The position numbers and the translations under genes were made by a program. The notes under the pieces were generated by a model, which made no database searches, was not told where the DNA came from, and was given only the letters and a program-made list of their open reading frames with translations. 64,000 nt of DNA from Halalkalibaculum roseum. GTDB taxonomy: Bacteria > Bacteroidota > Rhodothermia > Balneolales > Balneolaceae. Where the stretch lies: assembly GCF_011059145.1 (NCBI RefSeq), contig NZ_JAALLT010000001.1, forward strand, positions 417,250 through 481,249, given 5' to 3'. This document shows positions 9,583 to 18,151 of the stretch, piece after piece (position 1 is the stretch's first letter; each line of letters begins with the position of its first letter).

Positions 9583-10533
9583 ATGAGTGCAGAAGCTGAA
9601 CTGAACGCACCCCGGCGCCAGATGTTTGAGGAGGTAATAGAGGGTTTACGCCGGCCTCAAAAGATGATTCCCAGTAAATTCTTTTATGATGAAAGGGGAT
9701 CCGAACTTTTTGATGAGATTACCCGACTGGATGAATACTATCCTACCCGTACTGAGACACGTATTTTAGAAGAAAATATTGAAGAAATTGCCGGTGCGGT
9801 AGGAGAGCAGTCGGTTATTGTAGAGTTGGGTAGTGGGAACAGCACCAAGACGCGGCTGCTGCTGGATCATATGGCAGACATTTCAGCTTATGTTCCTGTT
9901 GATATTTCGGAAGAGTACCTGATGAAGACCGTTCGCATGTTGAAAAAAGAATATCCTGATCTCAGCATCAAACCGGTGTGTGCCGACTACACAAAGCCTT
10001 TTCAGATTCCACCCATTGCCAAGCCCTTCGAATATTATGTAATCTTTTATCCGGGCTCGACCATAGGAAATTTTCGTCCGGAGAAAGCCCGTCTGTTTCT
10101 CAAGACGATCTCTAAGTTGCTGGTTCCCGGCGGCGGTATGCTGATCGGGGTAGATTTGAAGAAAGACCGCGAGACACTGGAGGCTGCCTATAATGATAGC
10201 AGATGCGTGACGGCAGAGTTTAACCTAAATATGCTGGTTCGCATGAACCGGGAGTTGAATGCTGACTTTGATGTTGACGAATTTGAGCACCTTGCATTCT
10301 ACAATGAGGAAAAGGGACGAATTGAAATGCATCTAGTAAGCAGGCAAAAGCAGGAGGTTCATTTGCAAGACGAAGTTATTTCTATTGATGAAGGAGAGAC
10401 CATCCACACAGAAAACTCCTATAAATACTCACTTGAAGAGTTCAGGGAGTTGGTTAAAGAGTGGTTCGAAGTGCAAAAAGTCTGGACCGATGAAAAAGAA
10501 CTGTTCAGCATGCAGTACCTGGTAAAAAAGTGA
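9583..10533 (+). CDS. egtD: L-histidine N(alpha)-methyltransferase EgtD
   Basis: A 316-residue SAM-dependent methyltransferase of the EgtD/DUF2260 family, which trimethylates histidine to hercynine. The N-terminal Lys-Phe-Phe-Tyr-Asp-Glu-Arg-Gly-Ser-Glu-Leu-Phe segment, the Tyr-Tyr-Pro-Thr-Arg-Thr-Glu motif and the SAM loop Glu-Leu-Gly-Ser-Gly-Asn-Ser-Thr-Lys-Thr are characteristic, as is the Pro-Gly-Ser-Thr-Ile-Gly-Asn-Phe stretch. Length is normal for the family. It follows egtB by 13 bases, so both are read together and give a compact route to ergothioneine. Confidence 0.95.
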   Translation: MSAEAELNAPRRQMFEEVIEGLRRPQKMIPSKFFYDERGSELFDEITRLDEYYPTRTETRILEENIEEIAGAVGEQSVIVELGSGNSTKTRLLLDHMADISAYVPVDISEEYLMKTVRMLKKEYPDLSIKPVCADYTKPFQIPPIAKPFEYYVIFYPGSTIGNFRPEKARLFLKTISKLLVPGGGMLIGVDLKKDRETLEAAYNDSRCVTAEFNLNMLVRMNRELNADFDVDEFEHLAFYNEEKGRIEMHLVSRQKQEVHLQDEVISIDEGETIHTENSYKYSLEEFRELVKEWFEVQKVWTDEKELFSMQYLVKK

Positions 10534-10579
10534 TAGAATAAAATTACCGCTTAATGCACTAAGTGACTAGTGATATAAC

Positions 10580-11605
10580 TCAAGGTACCAGGATTACTTT
10601 GCCAATATTTTTTCTTTCCTCAATATAGCGATGAGCTTCTCCTGCTTCTTCAAATGAGAAGGTGGTATCTACGTGAGGTTTTATCCATCCTTCATCTACA
10701 CCCTTAAGAATTTCTCGGGTCCACAGTGCTGCTTTTTCAGGTTCGTGCCACATATGGCCCAGGTTTACTCCGAAAACACCCCGGTTTTTATCAAGCAGGG
10801 AAAGTGGGTGGTAAAAGGGCATTTGAATGACTGTTTTCAGCATATCCCAGTAACTTTTTAGTCCTGCTTCGGGGCCGCCGCTGGCTGTGGATATTCCGAA
10901 CATGCCCAGCCGGCCGGTTGCACGAAGGGCTTTGTAACTGCGTTTCCACTCCTTGCCGCCAAGCGGGTCAGTTATGAGGTCAACACCTCGGTCGTCGGTG
11001 AGCTTCATAATTTCATCAAGCCAGTCGTTGGTGCGGTAGTCTATGGCAAATTCCAAACCTCGTTCAATCAGAAATCGGTGCTTGCGGTGACTGGCCGTAC
11101 CATATGTTTCGGCACCGATATGTTTTGCGATATCCAGGGCGGCAATACCAACCCCTCCGCCTACATTGTGAATCAGAACCGACTCATTTTTCTGCAGGCT
11201 TCCCATCACCACTAGCAGTACCCAGGCCGTCAGGTAATTGACAGGAATAGCGGCGGCTTCTTCAAATGAGAGTTTCTCCGGTTTTTCATAGACCTGCATT
11301 TCACTGACGCAAACCTGTTCAGCCTGACCCTTAAAGCGGCACATGGCCAGCACTTCCTTGCCCAGCCAGCTTTCCTCAACCTTATCGCCCACAGAACTTA
11401 CCACACCGGCAACTTCATAACCCATTACGCATGGTTTGGAAGGTCCGTCCGGATATTGTCCTTTCCGGGCAAGAATATCAGCGAAATTGAGTCCCGCTGC
11501 TTTAACATCAATGATTAGTTCATGAGGTTTCGGCACCAGGTCGGGGACTTCCTGTACCTGCAACACATCATAGCTTCCGTTGGTGGTATTTACTATCTGT
11601 CGCAT
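10580..11605 (-). CDS. Zinc-independent MDR oxidoreductase, quinone reductase/VAT1-like
   Basis: A 341-residue medium-chain dehydrogenase/reductase. It has the GroES-like N-terminal half with Gly-Tyr-Glu-Val-Ala-Gly at 62-67 and a Rossmann loop Gly-Gly-Gly-Val-Gly at about 149-153. The catalytic-zinc cysteine/histidine set of alcohol dehydrogenases is absent. The pattern Ala-Gly-Leu-Asn-Phe-Ala-Asp-Ile fits the NADPH:quinone reductase and VAT1-like branch. The exact substrate is unknown. It converges on egtD, with a short inverted-repeat sequence in between. Confidence 0.85.
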   Translation of the reverse strand: MRQIVNTTNGSYDVLQVQEVPDLVPKPHELIIDVKAAGLNFADILARKGQYPDGPSKPCVMGYEVAGVVSSVGDKVEESWLGKEVLAMCRFKGQAEQVCVSEMQVYEKPEKLSFEEAAAIPVNYLTAWVLLVVMGSLQKNESVLIHNVGGGVGIAALDIAKHIGAETYGTASHRKHRFLIERGLEFAIDYRTNDWLDEIMKLTDDRGVDLITDPLGGKEWKRSYKALRATGRLGMFGISTASGGPEAGLKSYWDMLKTVIQMPFYHPLSLLDKNRGVFGVNLGHMWHEPEKAALWTREILKGVDEGWIKPHVDTTFSFEEAGEAHRYIEERKNIGKVILVP

Positions 11606-11799
11606 AGGTCTAAGCTATTGAAAAATGTACAAGAATACTACCGTATTACATTGTGCCAAATGGTGATTTTTAAATTACTATCGATGGGTTATCCTCGTTG
11701 AATTATTGTCCATTCCCTAAATACCTCTCCGGATTATGAAAAGAAAATACGGCTTACTACATTGGTTTATGCTCGAATTATAAGCTAAGGTACAAGATT

Positions 11800-14019
11800 A
11801 TGGCTCCGGAGGGTACAGATACGTTACAGGATCAGGTAGATGAGAGAGAATCGACGGTGCAGCACAAGTACGGCACCTTTGGGGGCGTGTTTGTGCCTAC
11901 GCTGCTTACGATTCTTGGGGTGATTCTATTTCTCAGGCAGGGCTGGGTGATCGGCAATGCCGGACTCCTGGGCGGATGGCTGATCATCACGATTGCATTC
12001 GTAATTGTCACATTCACCGCCCTTTCCATGTCGTGCATCACCACCAATATTCGCATCAAGGCCGGAGGCGCCTATTCCATTATATCCCAGTCACTGGGAC
12101 TTGAGGTAGGGGGCAGCGTAGGGGTGCCGCTTTACCTGGCACAGACTTTTGCCATTACTATGTATGTATTCGGTTTTCGGGAAGGATGGCTCTACATCTT
12201 TCCGGGTCATTATGCAATCATCGTAGATATTGTAGTATTCAATTTGCTCTTCATATTGGCATATTTGAGTGCCAAGCTGGCCTTTCGCGTTCAGTATATT
12301 ATTCTGGCAGTCATAGCGGCAGCTTTGCTATCTGTTGCAGGGAGCGTATTTATGGGAGCACTTGAACATCCTATTCAGTGGTGGGGCGAATTCCCGGGAG
12401 CCCCCGAGAATAATTTCCAGGGTGTCAGCTTCTGGGTAGTGTTTGCTGTTCTATTTCCTGCGGCAACGGGCATTATGGCGGGAGCAAATATGTCGGGTGA
12501 GCTTAAGAATCCCAAGAAGAGTATTCCGGTGGGTACCATCTCGGCCATAGTCATTAGCTATTTGATATACATGGCTTCAGGATACTGGTTTGCAAGGGTA
12601 ACCACGGTTGATGAGCTCGTAAATAACTACAATGTAATGATTGATTATGCCCTCTGGCCGCCGGCCGTATTAGGAGGATTGCTGGGTGCTACTTTTTCCT
12701 CAGCCCTGGCATCGATTGTCGGTGCACCGCGTATTCTCCAGGCGTTGGGTGAACACCGTATTTTCCCGGGCGGGGGCATCTTTGCAAAACTGGCCAAAGA
12801 CGGCGAACCCCGAAATGCCATTATGCTCACAGGGGGTATCGTACTGGTCACATTGATGCTGCGGGATCTTAATACCATCGCCCCGCTGATCACCATGTTT
12901 TTTCTAATAACGTACATGATGATAAACATGGTAGTACTCATTGAGCAGGGCATGGATATGATCAGTTTTCGCCCCACATTTACCATTCCAAGATTCGTGC
13001 CGGTAGTGGGCACCGCAGGCTGCCTGTTTACGATGTTTATTATCAATCCGACTTTTGGGTTGATTGCCTTGGCTTTTGTAATTGCCACCTATTTATATCT
13101 TACCAACAGAAAGCTGAAAGTTCCCTATGGCGACATGCGAAGCGGTCTCTTTGTATCTCTTGCCGAATGGGCAGCGAAACGGGTATCCCTGCTTCCTGAA
13201 AATAACGAGCGAGCCTGGAAAGCTAACCTGCTTGTACCCGTTCGTAGCGCAAGAGAATTAAGCGGAACTTTCAGTCTCATCAGAAACCTGGTTTATCCCA
13301 AAGGCTCCATCAAGCTGGTCGGTCTTTCCGGGATGGATGACCGAGGTGATCTGCAGGACTCACTGATGGATCTCGCTATGTCTTTTGGCAAGGAAAACGT
13401 TTACACCAGGTGGACTGTGATTGACTCCGATAACTTTAAAGAGGCCGTTCTTAACGCCTTACAGACCTTGCAGGGGACCTTTTTCAAGCCCAATATCCTG
13501 TTTCTGCGATTACCCAACCATACAGCATATGATGAAGAGATACACTCTATCATCAATGAGGCGCGGCTTAATAATATGGGCATACAGCTCTATGTGGAAG
13601 ACGTTGTGGCGCAACTCGGAAGGAGCGCTTCCATCAATGTCTGGATACATGAAAGGAGTCCGGATTGGGATTTGAATATGAATCTTGGAAATCTTGACCT
13701 CGCACTCTTAACTGCCTATAAGCTAAAGATCAATTGGAATGCCGAGATGAGAGTAATCACGGTGGTTGAAGAGGGTCAGGAGGAAGAAGCCTACAAATAT
13801 CTGGAGAACCTGCTGGACATTGCCCGTTTGAGAGAGGTCACTCCACATGTAGAGATTGGCTCCTTTACCGAAGCCCTCGAAAATGCGCCTCATGCTGATG
13901 TGGATTTGCTCGGCCTGCCGGAGGAACCCGATTTGAATGAGCTTCGCACGTATGTAGAGAAAACACAGTCGGCCTGTGTCTTTGTAGCCGACTCCGGCCG
14001 TGAGAGTATACTTGCCTGA
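11800..14019 (+). CDS. SLC12-family cation-chloride/amino acid permease-like transporter
   Basis: A 739-residue inner-membrane protein. Residues about 20-465 give roughly 12 membrane segments of the APC/SLC12 fold, opening with Gly-Thr-Phe-Gly-Gly-Val-Phe-Val-Pro-Thr, a stretch typical of Na-K-Cl cotransporter homologues, and containing Gly-Ala-Asn-Met-Ser-Gly-Glu-Leu in a core helix. The C-terminal 270 residues form a soluble alpha/beta region as in the eukaryotic cotransporters. Transport of chloride with cations is expected from the family; the ions used here are not known. The stop is followed within two bases by a long hairpin shared with convergent ettA. Confidence 0.85.
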   Translation: MAPEGTDTLQDQVDERESTVQHKYGTFGGVFVPTLLTILGVILFLRQGWVIGNAGLLGGWLIITIAFVIVTFTALSMSCITTNIRIKAGGAYSIISQSLGLEVGGSVGVPLYLAQTFAITMYVFGFREGWLYIFPGHYAIIVDIVVFNLLFILAYLSAKLAFRVQYIILAVIAAALLSVAGSVFMGALEHPIQWWGEFPGAPENNFQGVSFWVVFAVLFPAATGIMAGANMSGELKNPKKSIPVGTISAIVISYLIYMASGYWFARVTTVDELVNNYNVMIDYALWPPAVLGGLLGATFSSALASIVGAPRILQALGEHRIFPGGGIFAKLAKDGEPRNAIMLTGGIVLVTLMLRDLNTIAPLITMFFLITYMMINMVVLIEQGMDMISFRPTFTIPRFVPVVGTAGCLFTMFIINPTFGLIALAFVIATYLYLTNRKLKVPYGDMRSGLFVSLAEWAAKRVSLLPENNERAWKANLLVPVRSARELSGTFSLIRNLVYPKGSIKLVGLSGMDDRGDLQDSLMDLAMSFGKENVYTRWTVIDSDNFKEAVLNALQTLQGTFFKPNILFLRLPNHTAYDEEIHSIINEARLNNMGIQLYVEDVVAQLGRSASINVWIHERSPDWDLNMNLGNLDLALLTAYKLKINWNAEMRVITVVEEGQEEEAYKYLENLLDIARLREVTPHVEIGSFTEALENAPHADVDLLGLPEEPDLNELRTYVEKTQSACVFVADSGRESILA

Positions 14020-14021
14020 GA

Positions 14022-14058
14022 ATAACCACTAAGTCACTAAGTGAACTTAGTGGTTATA
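14022..14058. terminator. Bidirectional hairpin between SLC12 gene and ettA, dispersed-repeat type
   Basis: A 13-base perfect stem (ATAACCACTAAGT with its complement) with an inner short palindrome, filling the gap between two converging genes. The ACCACTAAG/CTTAGTGGT words recur near 16347, 19943, 27150 and 41141, so this is also a member of a dispersed palindromic family. Confidence 0.75.
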
Positions 14059-14059
14059 T

Positions 14060-15730
14060 TTAATCGCGCATCAGTTTCTTGTAGTGGATGCGTTCGGGGT
14101 GATATTTGGAGCCCAGTCGTTTTTCTCTGTTCTCCTCATATTCCGAATAGTTGCCTTCGAACCAGTAGACCTGACTGTTTCCTTCAAATGCCAGCATATG
14201 TGTGGCAATGCGGTCGAGGAACCACCTGTCGTGTGAGATCACTACCACGCAGCCGGCGAATTCAAGCAGGGCCTCTTCCAGTGCGCGCAGGGTATGGACA
14301 TCCAGGTCGTTGGTCGGCTCATCCAGCAGCAGCACATTGGCACCCTGTTTGAGCATCTTAGCAAGATGCACGCGGTTTCGCTCACCTCCGGAAATTTCAC
14401 TGCATCTTTTTTGCTGGTCACTTCCGCTAAAATTGAATCTAGCCACATAGGCTCTTGAATTGACCTCGCGATTGCCCAACTTTACGGTTTCTTTTCCATC
14501 GGAAATCTCTTCCCAAATGGTTTTATCGGGGTCCAGGGGGCGTTTTTGATTGATATAGCCCAATTCAACGGTACTTCCAATTTCAAAAGATCCGCTATCC
14601 GGTTCTTCTTCTCCCGTAATCATTCTAAAGAGCGTTGTCTTACCGGCTCCGTTAGGACCGATCACTCCCACAATACCGCCCGGTGGCAGCTTGAAATTCA
14701 TATCTTCAATTAGCAAGCGATCGTCATAGCCTTTGGAAACATGGTCGGCTTCGATGACCTTATCACCCAGGCGGGGTCCGGCAGGGATAAAGATCTCCAT
14801 ATCTTCGCGCTTTTTGCGATGCTCTTCGGAAAGCAGCTCCTCATATTTATTGATACGAGCTTTGCTTTTGGCACGCCGTCCTTTGGGGTTCTGGCGAATC
14901 CATTCCAGCTCCTGCTCCAAGGTTTTTTGGCGCTTTGATTCCTGCTTCTCTTCCTGTTTTAGCCGCTGCTGTTTTTTTTCCAGCCAGGAGCTGTAATTTC
15001 CTTCGAAGGGGATGCCTTCTCCACGGTCCAGTTCGAGAATCCAGCCGGCTACATTATCCAGAAAATAGCGATCATGAGTGACGGCGATGACTGTACCTTC
15101 GTAACGGGCGAGATGCTGCTCCAGCCATGCTACCGATTCCGCATCCAGATGATTGGTGGGTTCGTCAAGCAGCAAGACATCGGGTTTTTGAAGCAACAGT
15201 CGGCATAGTGCCACGCGGCGCGCCTCCCCTCCGGAAAGCACCTCCACCGAAGTATCACCGGGCGGGGTGCGGAGGGCATCCATGGCTTGTTCAAGCTTGC
15301 TGTCTAGATCCCATGCATCGAGGTGATCTATTTTATTCTGAAGTTTCTCTTGTTTCTCGATGAGCTTTTCGAAGTCCGCATCAGGATCACCGAAAGCTTG
15401 GTTAACCTCTTCGTATTCGTTCAGCAGATCGATGGTTTTCTGAACTCCTTCCTGGACAATCTCTTTCACGGTTTTGGAGGGATCGAGCTTCGGCTCCTGA
15501 GGTAGGAGTCCAAAGGTGACCCCTTTTTGGCGGGATATATTACCTAGATACTCTTCATCTTCACCCGCGATAATGTGCAAAAGGGTACTTTTACCGGACC
15601 CGTTTGCACCAAGCACCCCGATTTTAGCGCCATAGAAGAAGGAGAGATAGATATCTTTCAATACATAGTTGTTGGGCTTGTATACTTTGCTCACCCCTAC
15701 CATGGAGAATATTACTTTTTGATCACTCAC
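14060..15730 (-). CDS. ettA: Energy-dependent translational throttle EttA (ABC-F ATPase)
   Basis: A 556-residue soluble protein with two ABC domains and no membrane part, matching EttA in length (about 555). Walker A loops are Gly-Ala-Asn-Gly-Ser-Gly-Lys-Ser-Thr (41-49) and Gly-Pro-Asn-Gly-Ala-Gly-Lys-Thr-Thr in the second domain. Signature sequences Leu-Ser-Gly-Gly-Glu and Ile-Ser-Gly-Gly-Glu are both present. A Lys/Glu-rich linker between the domains is the ribosome-contacting PtIM. EttA binds the ribosomal E site and gates the first peptide bond according to ATP/ADP levels. Confidence 0.95.
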   Translation of the reverse strand: MSDQKVIFSMVGVSKVYKPNNYVLKDIYLSFFYGAKIGVLGANGSGKSTLLHIIAGEDEEYLGNISRQKGVTFGLLPQEPKLDPSKTVKEIVQEGVQKTIDLLNEYEEVNQAFGDPDADFEKLIEKQEKLQNKIDHLDAWDLDSKLEQAMDALRTPPGDTSVEVLSGGEARRVALCRLLLQKPDVLLLDEPTNHLDAESVAWLEQHLARYEGTVIAVTHDRYFLDNVAGWILELDRGEGIPFEGNYSSWLEKKQQRLKQEEKQESKRQKTLEQELEWIRQNPKGRRAKSKARINKYEELLSEEHRKKREDMEIFIPAGPRLGDKVIEADHVSKGYDDRLLIEDMNFKLPPGGIVGVIGPNGAGKTTLFRMITGEEEPDSGSFEIGSTVELGYINQKRPLDPDKTIWEEISDGKETVKLGNREVNSRAYVARFNFSGSDQQKRCSEISGGERNRVHLAKMLKQGANVLLLDEPTNDLDVHTLRALEEALLEFAGCVVVISHDRWFLDRIATHMLAFEGNSQVYWFEGNYSEYEENREKRLGSKYHPERIHYKKLMRD

Positions 15731-15856
15731 TACTGATGGAATTAAGAATTAGGAATTAAAAAATTTTGAATTTGAAACCGGGAATGGGAGGTTGACTCGG
15801 TTGACGGGACAAAGGTACGGAATTGGCAGGAAAATTTTGAATTAATAGTGTTCATT

Positions 15857-15888
15857 AAGAAGCAAGAAGCAAGAAGCAAGAAGTGAGG
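15857..15888. repeat. Tandem heptamer repeat GAAGCAA
   Basis: About four back-to-back copies of AGAAGCA/GAAGCAA ending in GAAGTGAGGAG. The complementary wording (CTTCTTACTTCTTAC) recurs at 61230-61262. Confidence 0.8.
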
Positions 15889-15959
15889 AGTGATGGGTCC
15901 TGGTGAGAAATGAGTAATTAAAAATGGGTATAGAATATTTGTATAACGGATTGGCTGTT

Positions 15960-16027
15960 TCGCGGAGGTTCACAGAGTAGACGCAGAGTTGCACTAAGTT
16001 GTATAATCATTGTAGATCTGTGGCGGA
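15960..16027. repeat. Dispersed intergenic repeat fragment
   Basis: Contains GCGGAGGTTCACAGAG, GCAGAGTTGCACTAAG and AGATCTGTGGCGG, words shared with the other CTCTGTG-type elements of the window but without a full inverted-repeat layout. Confidence 0.5.
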
Positions 16028-16108
16028 ACCTAGACTAATTTTGTTCTTGAGGCCGAAATTTCTTAGCTATGTTGAACCGTAAACAAAAACGGAATTAAAT
16101 TTTTTGCT

Positions 16109-16315
16109 ATGAATATGAAAAAAGCGATTTCTGCAGGGTTGTTAATCGGCGGACTGGTACTTCTTTATTTTGGGTACGATCAATATCAATCCTTCCAATC
16201 GGAAGTGAACCAGTTTCTGGGTGGATCGGGCTCACAAAAGGGTATTTGGATGATGGCAGGCGGTGCAGCGGCATCAATAGCAGGGCTGGCCGGTTTGCTG
16301 CGTGGAGGTAAATGA
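16109..16315 (+). CDS. DUF3185 small membrane protein
   Basis: A 68-residue protein with two membrane helices (about 5-22 and 47-63) separated by a polar loop containing Gly-Ser-Gly-Ser-Gln-Lys-Gly-Ile-Trp, and ending Leu-Leu-Arg-Gly-Gly-Lys. This matches the DUF3185 pattern (Leu-Leu-Tyr-Phe-Gly-Tyr near the first helix). Function is unknown. Start at Met1 or Met3. Confidence 0.8.
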   Translation: MNMKKAISAGLLIGGLVLLYFGYDQYQSFQSEVNQFLGGSGSQKGIWMMAGGAAASIAGLAGLLRGGK

Positions 16316-16343
16316 ATGTGAGTAATGTAGGGTTTTGAGAAGC

Positions 16344-16412
16344 TATACCACTAAGTATCACAGAGATAGCACTGAGGTGCACAGAGATCTGTGTAAATCT
16401 GCGGCCCAATAA
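16344..16412. repeat. Composite dispersed repeat downstream of the DUF3185 gene
   Basis: Successive pieces of three repeat vocabularies: ATACCACTAAG, then CACAGAG units, then GATCTGTGTAAATCTGCGGC. It lies 29 bases after the stop. Confidence 0.65.
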
Positions 16413-16439
16413 CCGGTATTAGCTACTTTCTCCCCTCAA

Positions 16440-16467
16440 TTGCGCTTTTCTAAAAAATGGTTATAAT
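16440..16467 (+). promoter_or_regulatory. Possible promoter of the GntP-family gene
   Basis: TTGCGC and TATAAT separated by 16 bases, 33 bases before the ATG of the permease gene. It looks like a sigma-70 promoter, but primary sigma factors in this phylum group often prefer other sequences, so this is tentative. Confidence 0.35.
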
Positions 16468-16499
16468 AGTATCAATTATTAACCAAGTAAAATAAACGC

Positions 16500-17888
16500 A
16501 TGCAGGGATATCTGCTGTCGGGACTGCTGGTAATATCCGTTCTATTTATTGTGATCAGTACGGCCCGATGGAAATTGCATCCCTTCCTTGCTCTTCTTCT
16601 GGCAGCTTTTGGTGTCGGACTATTTGCAGGTTTACCTGGCTCCGAGACTGTTGCGGCTATAACCGATGGCTTTGGTGGGACCTTGGGATCCATTGGTATT
16701 GTGATTGCTGCAGGTACCATTATAGGGGCCATGCTGGAGAAGAGCGGCAGTACGCGCGTGATAGCCGATTTGGTCATACGTGGCATTGGTAAAGCACGAT
16801 CGGCTTTGGCAATGAGTATCACCGGGGCCATTGTTTCCATACCGGTATTTTGCGATTCGGGATTTGTGATTCTTTCTCCACTCAATCGATCCCTGGCTGA
16901 TGAGACAAAACAGTCACTGGCAACTTTTGCCGTTGCCCTTAGTATGGGTTTGTATACTACTCATGTCTTTATACCTCCTACTCCCGGTCCGATCGCAGCG
17001 GCCGGCACCCTTGAGGCGGATATCGGATCTGTGATACTGCTTGGTATCTGCGTCACTATTCCGGTTATACTGGTGACCTACCTTTTTGCGAACTATGCGG
17101 GCAAGCGTATCTATATAGATCCTTCGGAAACGACGACAGCTATAAAGGAAGGTGCAGGGCAAGGTGAAGGTTCTGTGGGGGATGAAGAACGGTATATGGA
17201 ATCGATTAAAAAACCTTCTGCTTTGACAGCTTTACTGCCAATCCTTGTTCCCATGCTATTGATTGCTATTGGATCGGTTGCTTCTTTACCATCAGAACCT
17301 TTTGGTGAAGGCTGGTATGTGGAAGCCATTAACTTTTTGGGTGATCCTAATACCGCTTTGATTATCGGCGTATTCCTGGCTTTTCGCACCATTGTACCTT
17401 CACACCGAGGTCCGAAGGTTTACGGAGAATGGGTGGGTGAGGGCCTGAAAAGTGCGGGAACTATCATTTTGATTACGGGCGCGGGAGGAGCTTTTGGAAG
17501 TGTGCTTCGTGCCACAGAAATAGGCAGTTTTCTGGGACAGATTCTTGCGGAATGGAATATCGGAATTTTCCTGCCGTTTTTGATTGCGGCAGCTCTAAAG
17601 ACGGCACAGGGTTCTTCTACTGTAGCCATCATCACTACGGCATCAATCATGCTGCCCTTGCTACCTGATGCCGGTCTCGCAGAAGGATTAGGTCCGGTGT
17701 TGGTTACCCTTGCCATCGGGGCGGGTGCGATGACGGTTTCCCATGCTAATGATAGTTATTTCTGGGTCGTAAGCCAGTTTTCCGGAATGGATGTTTCACA
17801 GGCCTATCGTTTGCAGACAGCCGGATCGGCAGTAGCAGGGGTGACGGGAATGATCACGGTTTTTATACTGAGCCTGTTTTTAGTGTGA
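16500..17888 (+). CDS. GntP-family permease (gluconate/organic acid:H+ symporter)
   Basis: A 462-residue inner-membrane protein with about 12-14 hydrophobic segments. It carries GntP-family features: a conserved Cys-Asp-Ser-Gly-Phe-Val motif near residue 121 (Pro-Val-Phe-Cys-Asp-Ser-Gly), Pro-Pro-Thr-Pro-Gly-Pro-Ile-Ala-Ala, and a C-terminal Ala-Asn-Asp-Ser-Tyr-Phe-Trp. Family members take up gluconate, glycerate or related hydroxy acids. No gluconate kinase or dehydratase is adjacent, so the substrate is open. Confidence 0.9.
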   Translation: MQGYLLSGLLVISVLFIVISTARWKLHPFLALLLAAFGVGLFAGLPGSETVAAITDGFGGTLGSIGIVIAAGTIIGAMLEKSGSTRVIADLVIRGIGKARSALAMSITGAIVSIPVFCDSGFVILSPLNRSLADETKQSLATFAVALSMGLYTTHVFIPPTPGPIAAAGTLEADIGSVILLGICVTIPVILVTYLFANYAGKRIYIDPSETTTAIKEGAGQGEGSVGDEERYMESIKKPSALTALLPILVPMLLIAIGSVASLPSEPFGEGWYVEAINFLGDPNTALIIGVFLAFRTIVPSHRGPKVYGEWVGEGLKSAGTIILITGAGGAFGSVLRATEIGSFLGQILAEWNIGIFLPFLIAAALKTAQGSSTVAIITTASIMLPLLPDAGLAEGLGPVLVTLAIGAGAMTVSHANDSYFWVVSQFSGMDVSQAYRLQTAGSAVAGVTGMITVFILSLFLV

Positions 17889-18151
17889 TATGATTTATTA
17901 GTCTTGAGTTTTGAGTCATGATTCTTGAGTAGATAGGATTGCTGATCCAGGAGTTGAGATTTTTTAGCCCGCCATTTTTGCTGTTTTTATAAATGTACCC
18001 ATCTGGAACACTGATAAGGTGTTGCTTTGTTTATTTAGTACATGATTAAGAGAAAAAAGTAAAAGAAAATATTCTCAGATAGTAACTGGTTAGGGATAAA
18101 AGCACTTGTTTATTCATTGCTGTTATTATTGAATAGATTATTATCTCGTTT
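17889..18151. other. Intergenic region between GntP and SLC13 genes
   Basis: 263 bases, AT rich. Near 17902-17935 is a TCTTGAGTTTTGAGTCATG simple-sequence stretch of the same flavour as the other low-complexity spacers. No gene seen. Confidence 0.45.

Larger units (their letters stand above)
15731..16108. other. Repeat-filled intergenic region
   Basis: A 378-base gap with no credible gene. It holds a GAATTAGGAATTA-type simple sequence next to the ettA start, a heptamer tandem repeat (15857-15888), and CACAGAGTAGACGCAGAGTT plus GATCTGTGGCGG words of the dispersed-repeat families. Promoters for ettA and the DUF3185 gene must lie at its edges. Confidence 0.6.

Noticed and set aside
15857-15888. 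Short evenly spaced repeats as a possible CRISPR array
   Set aside because: The units are 7 bases in direct tandem without spacers, and no cas gene is present.
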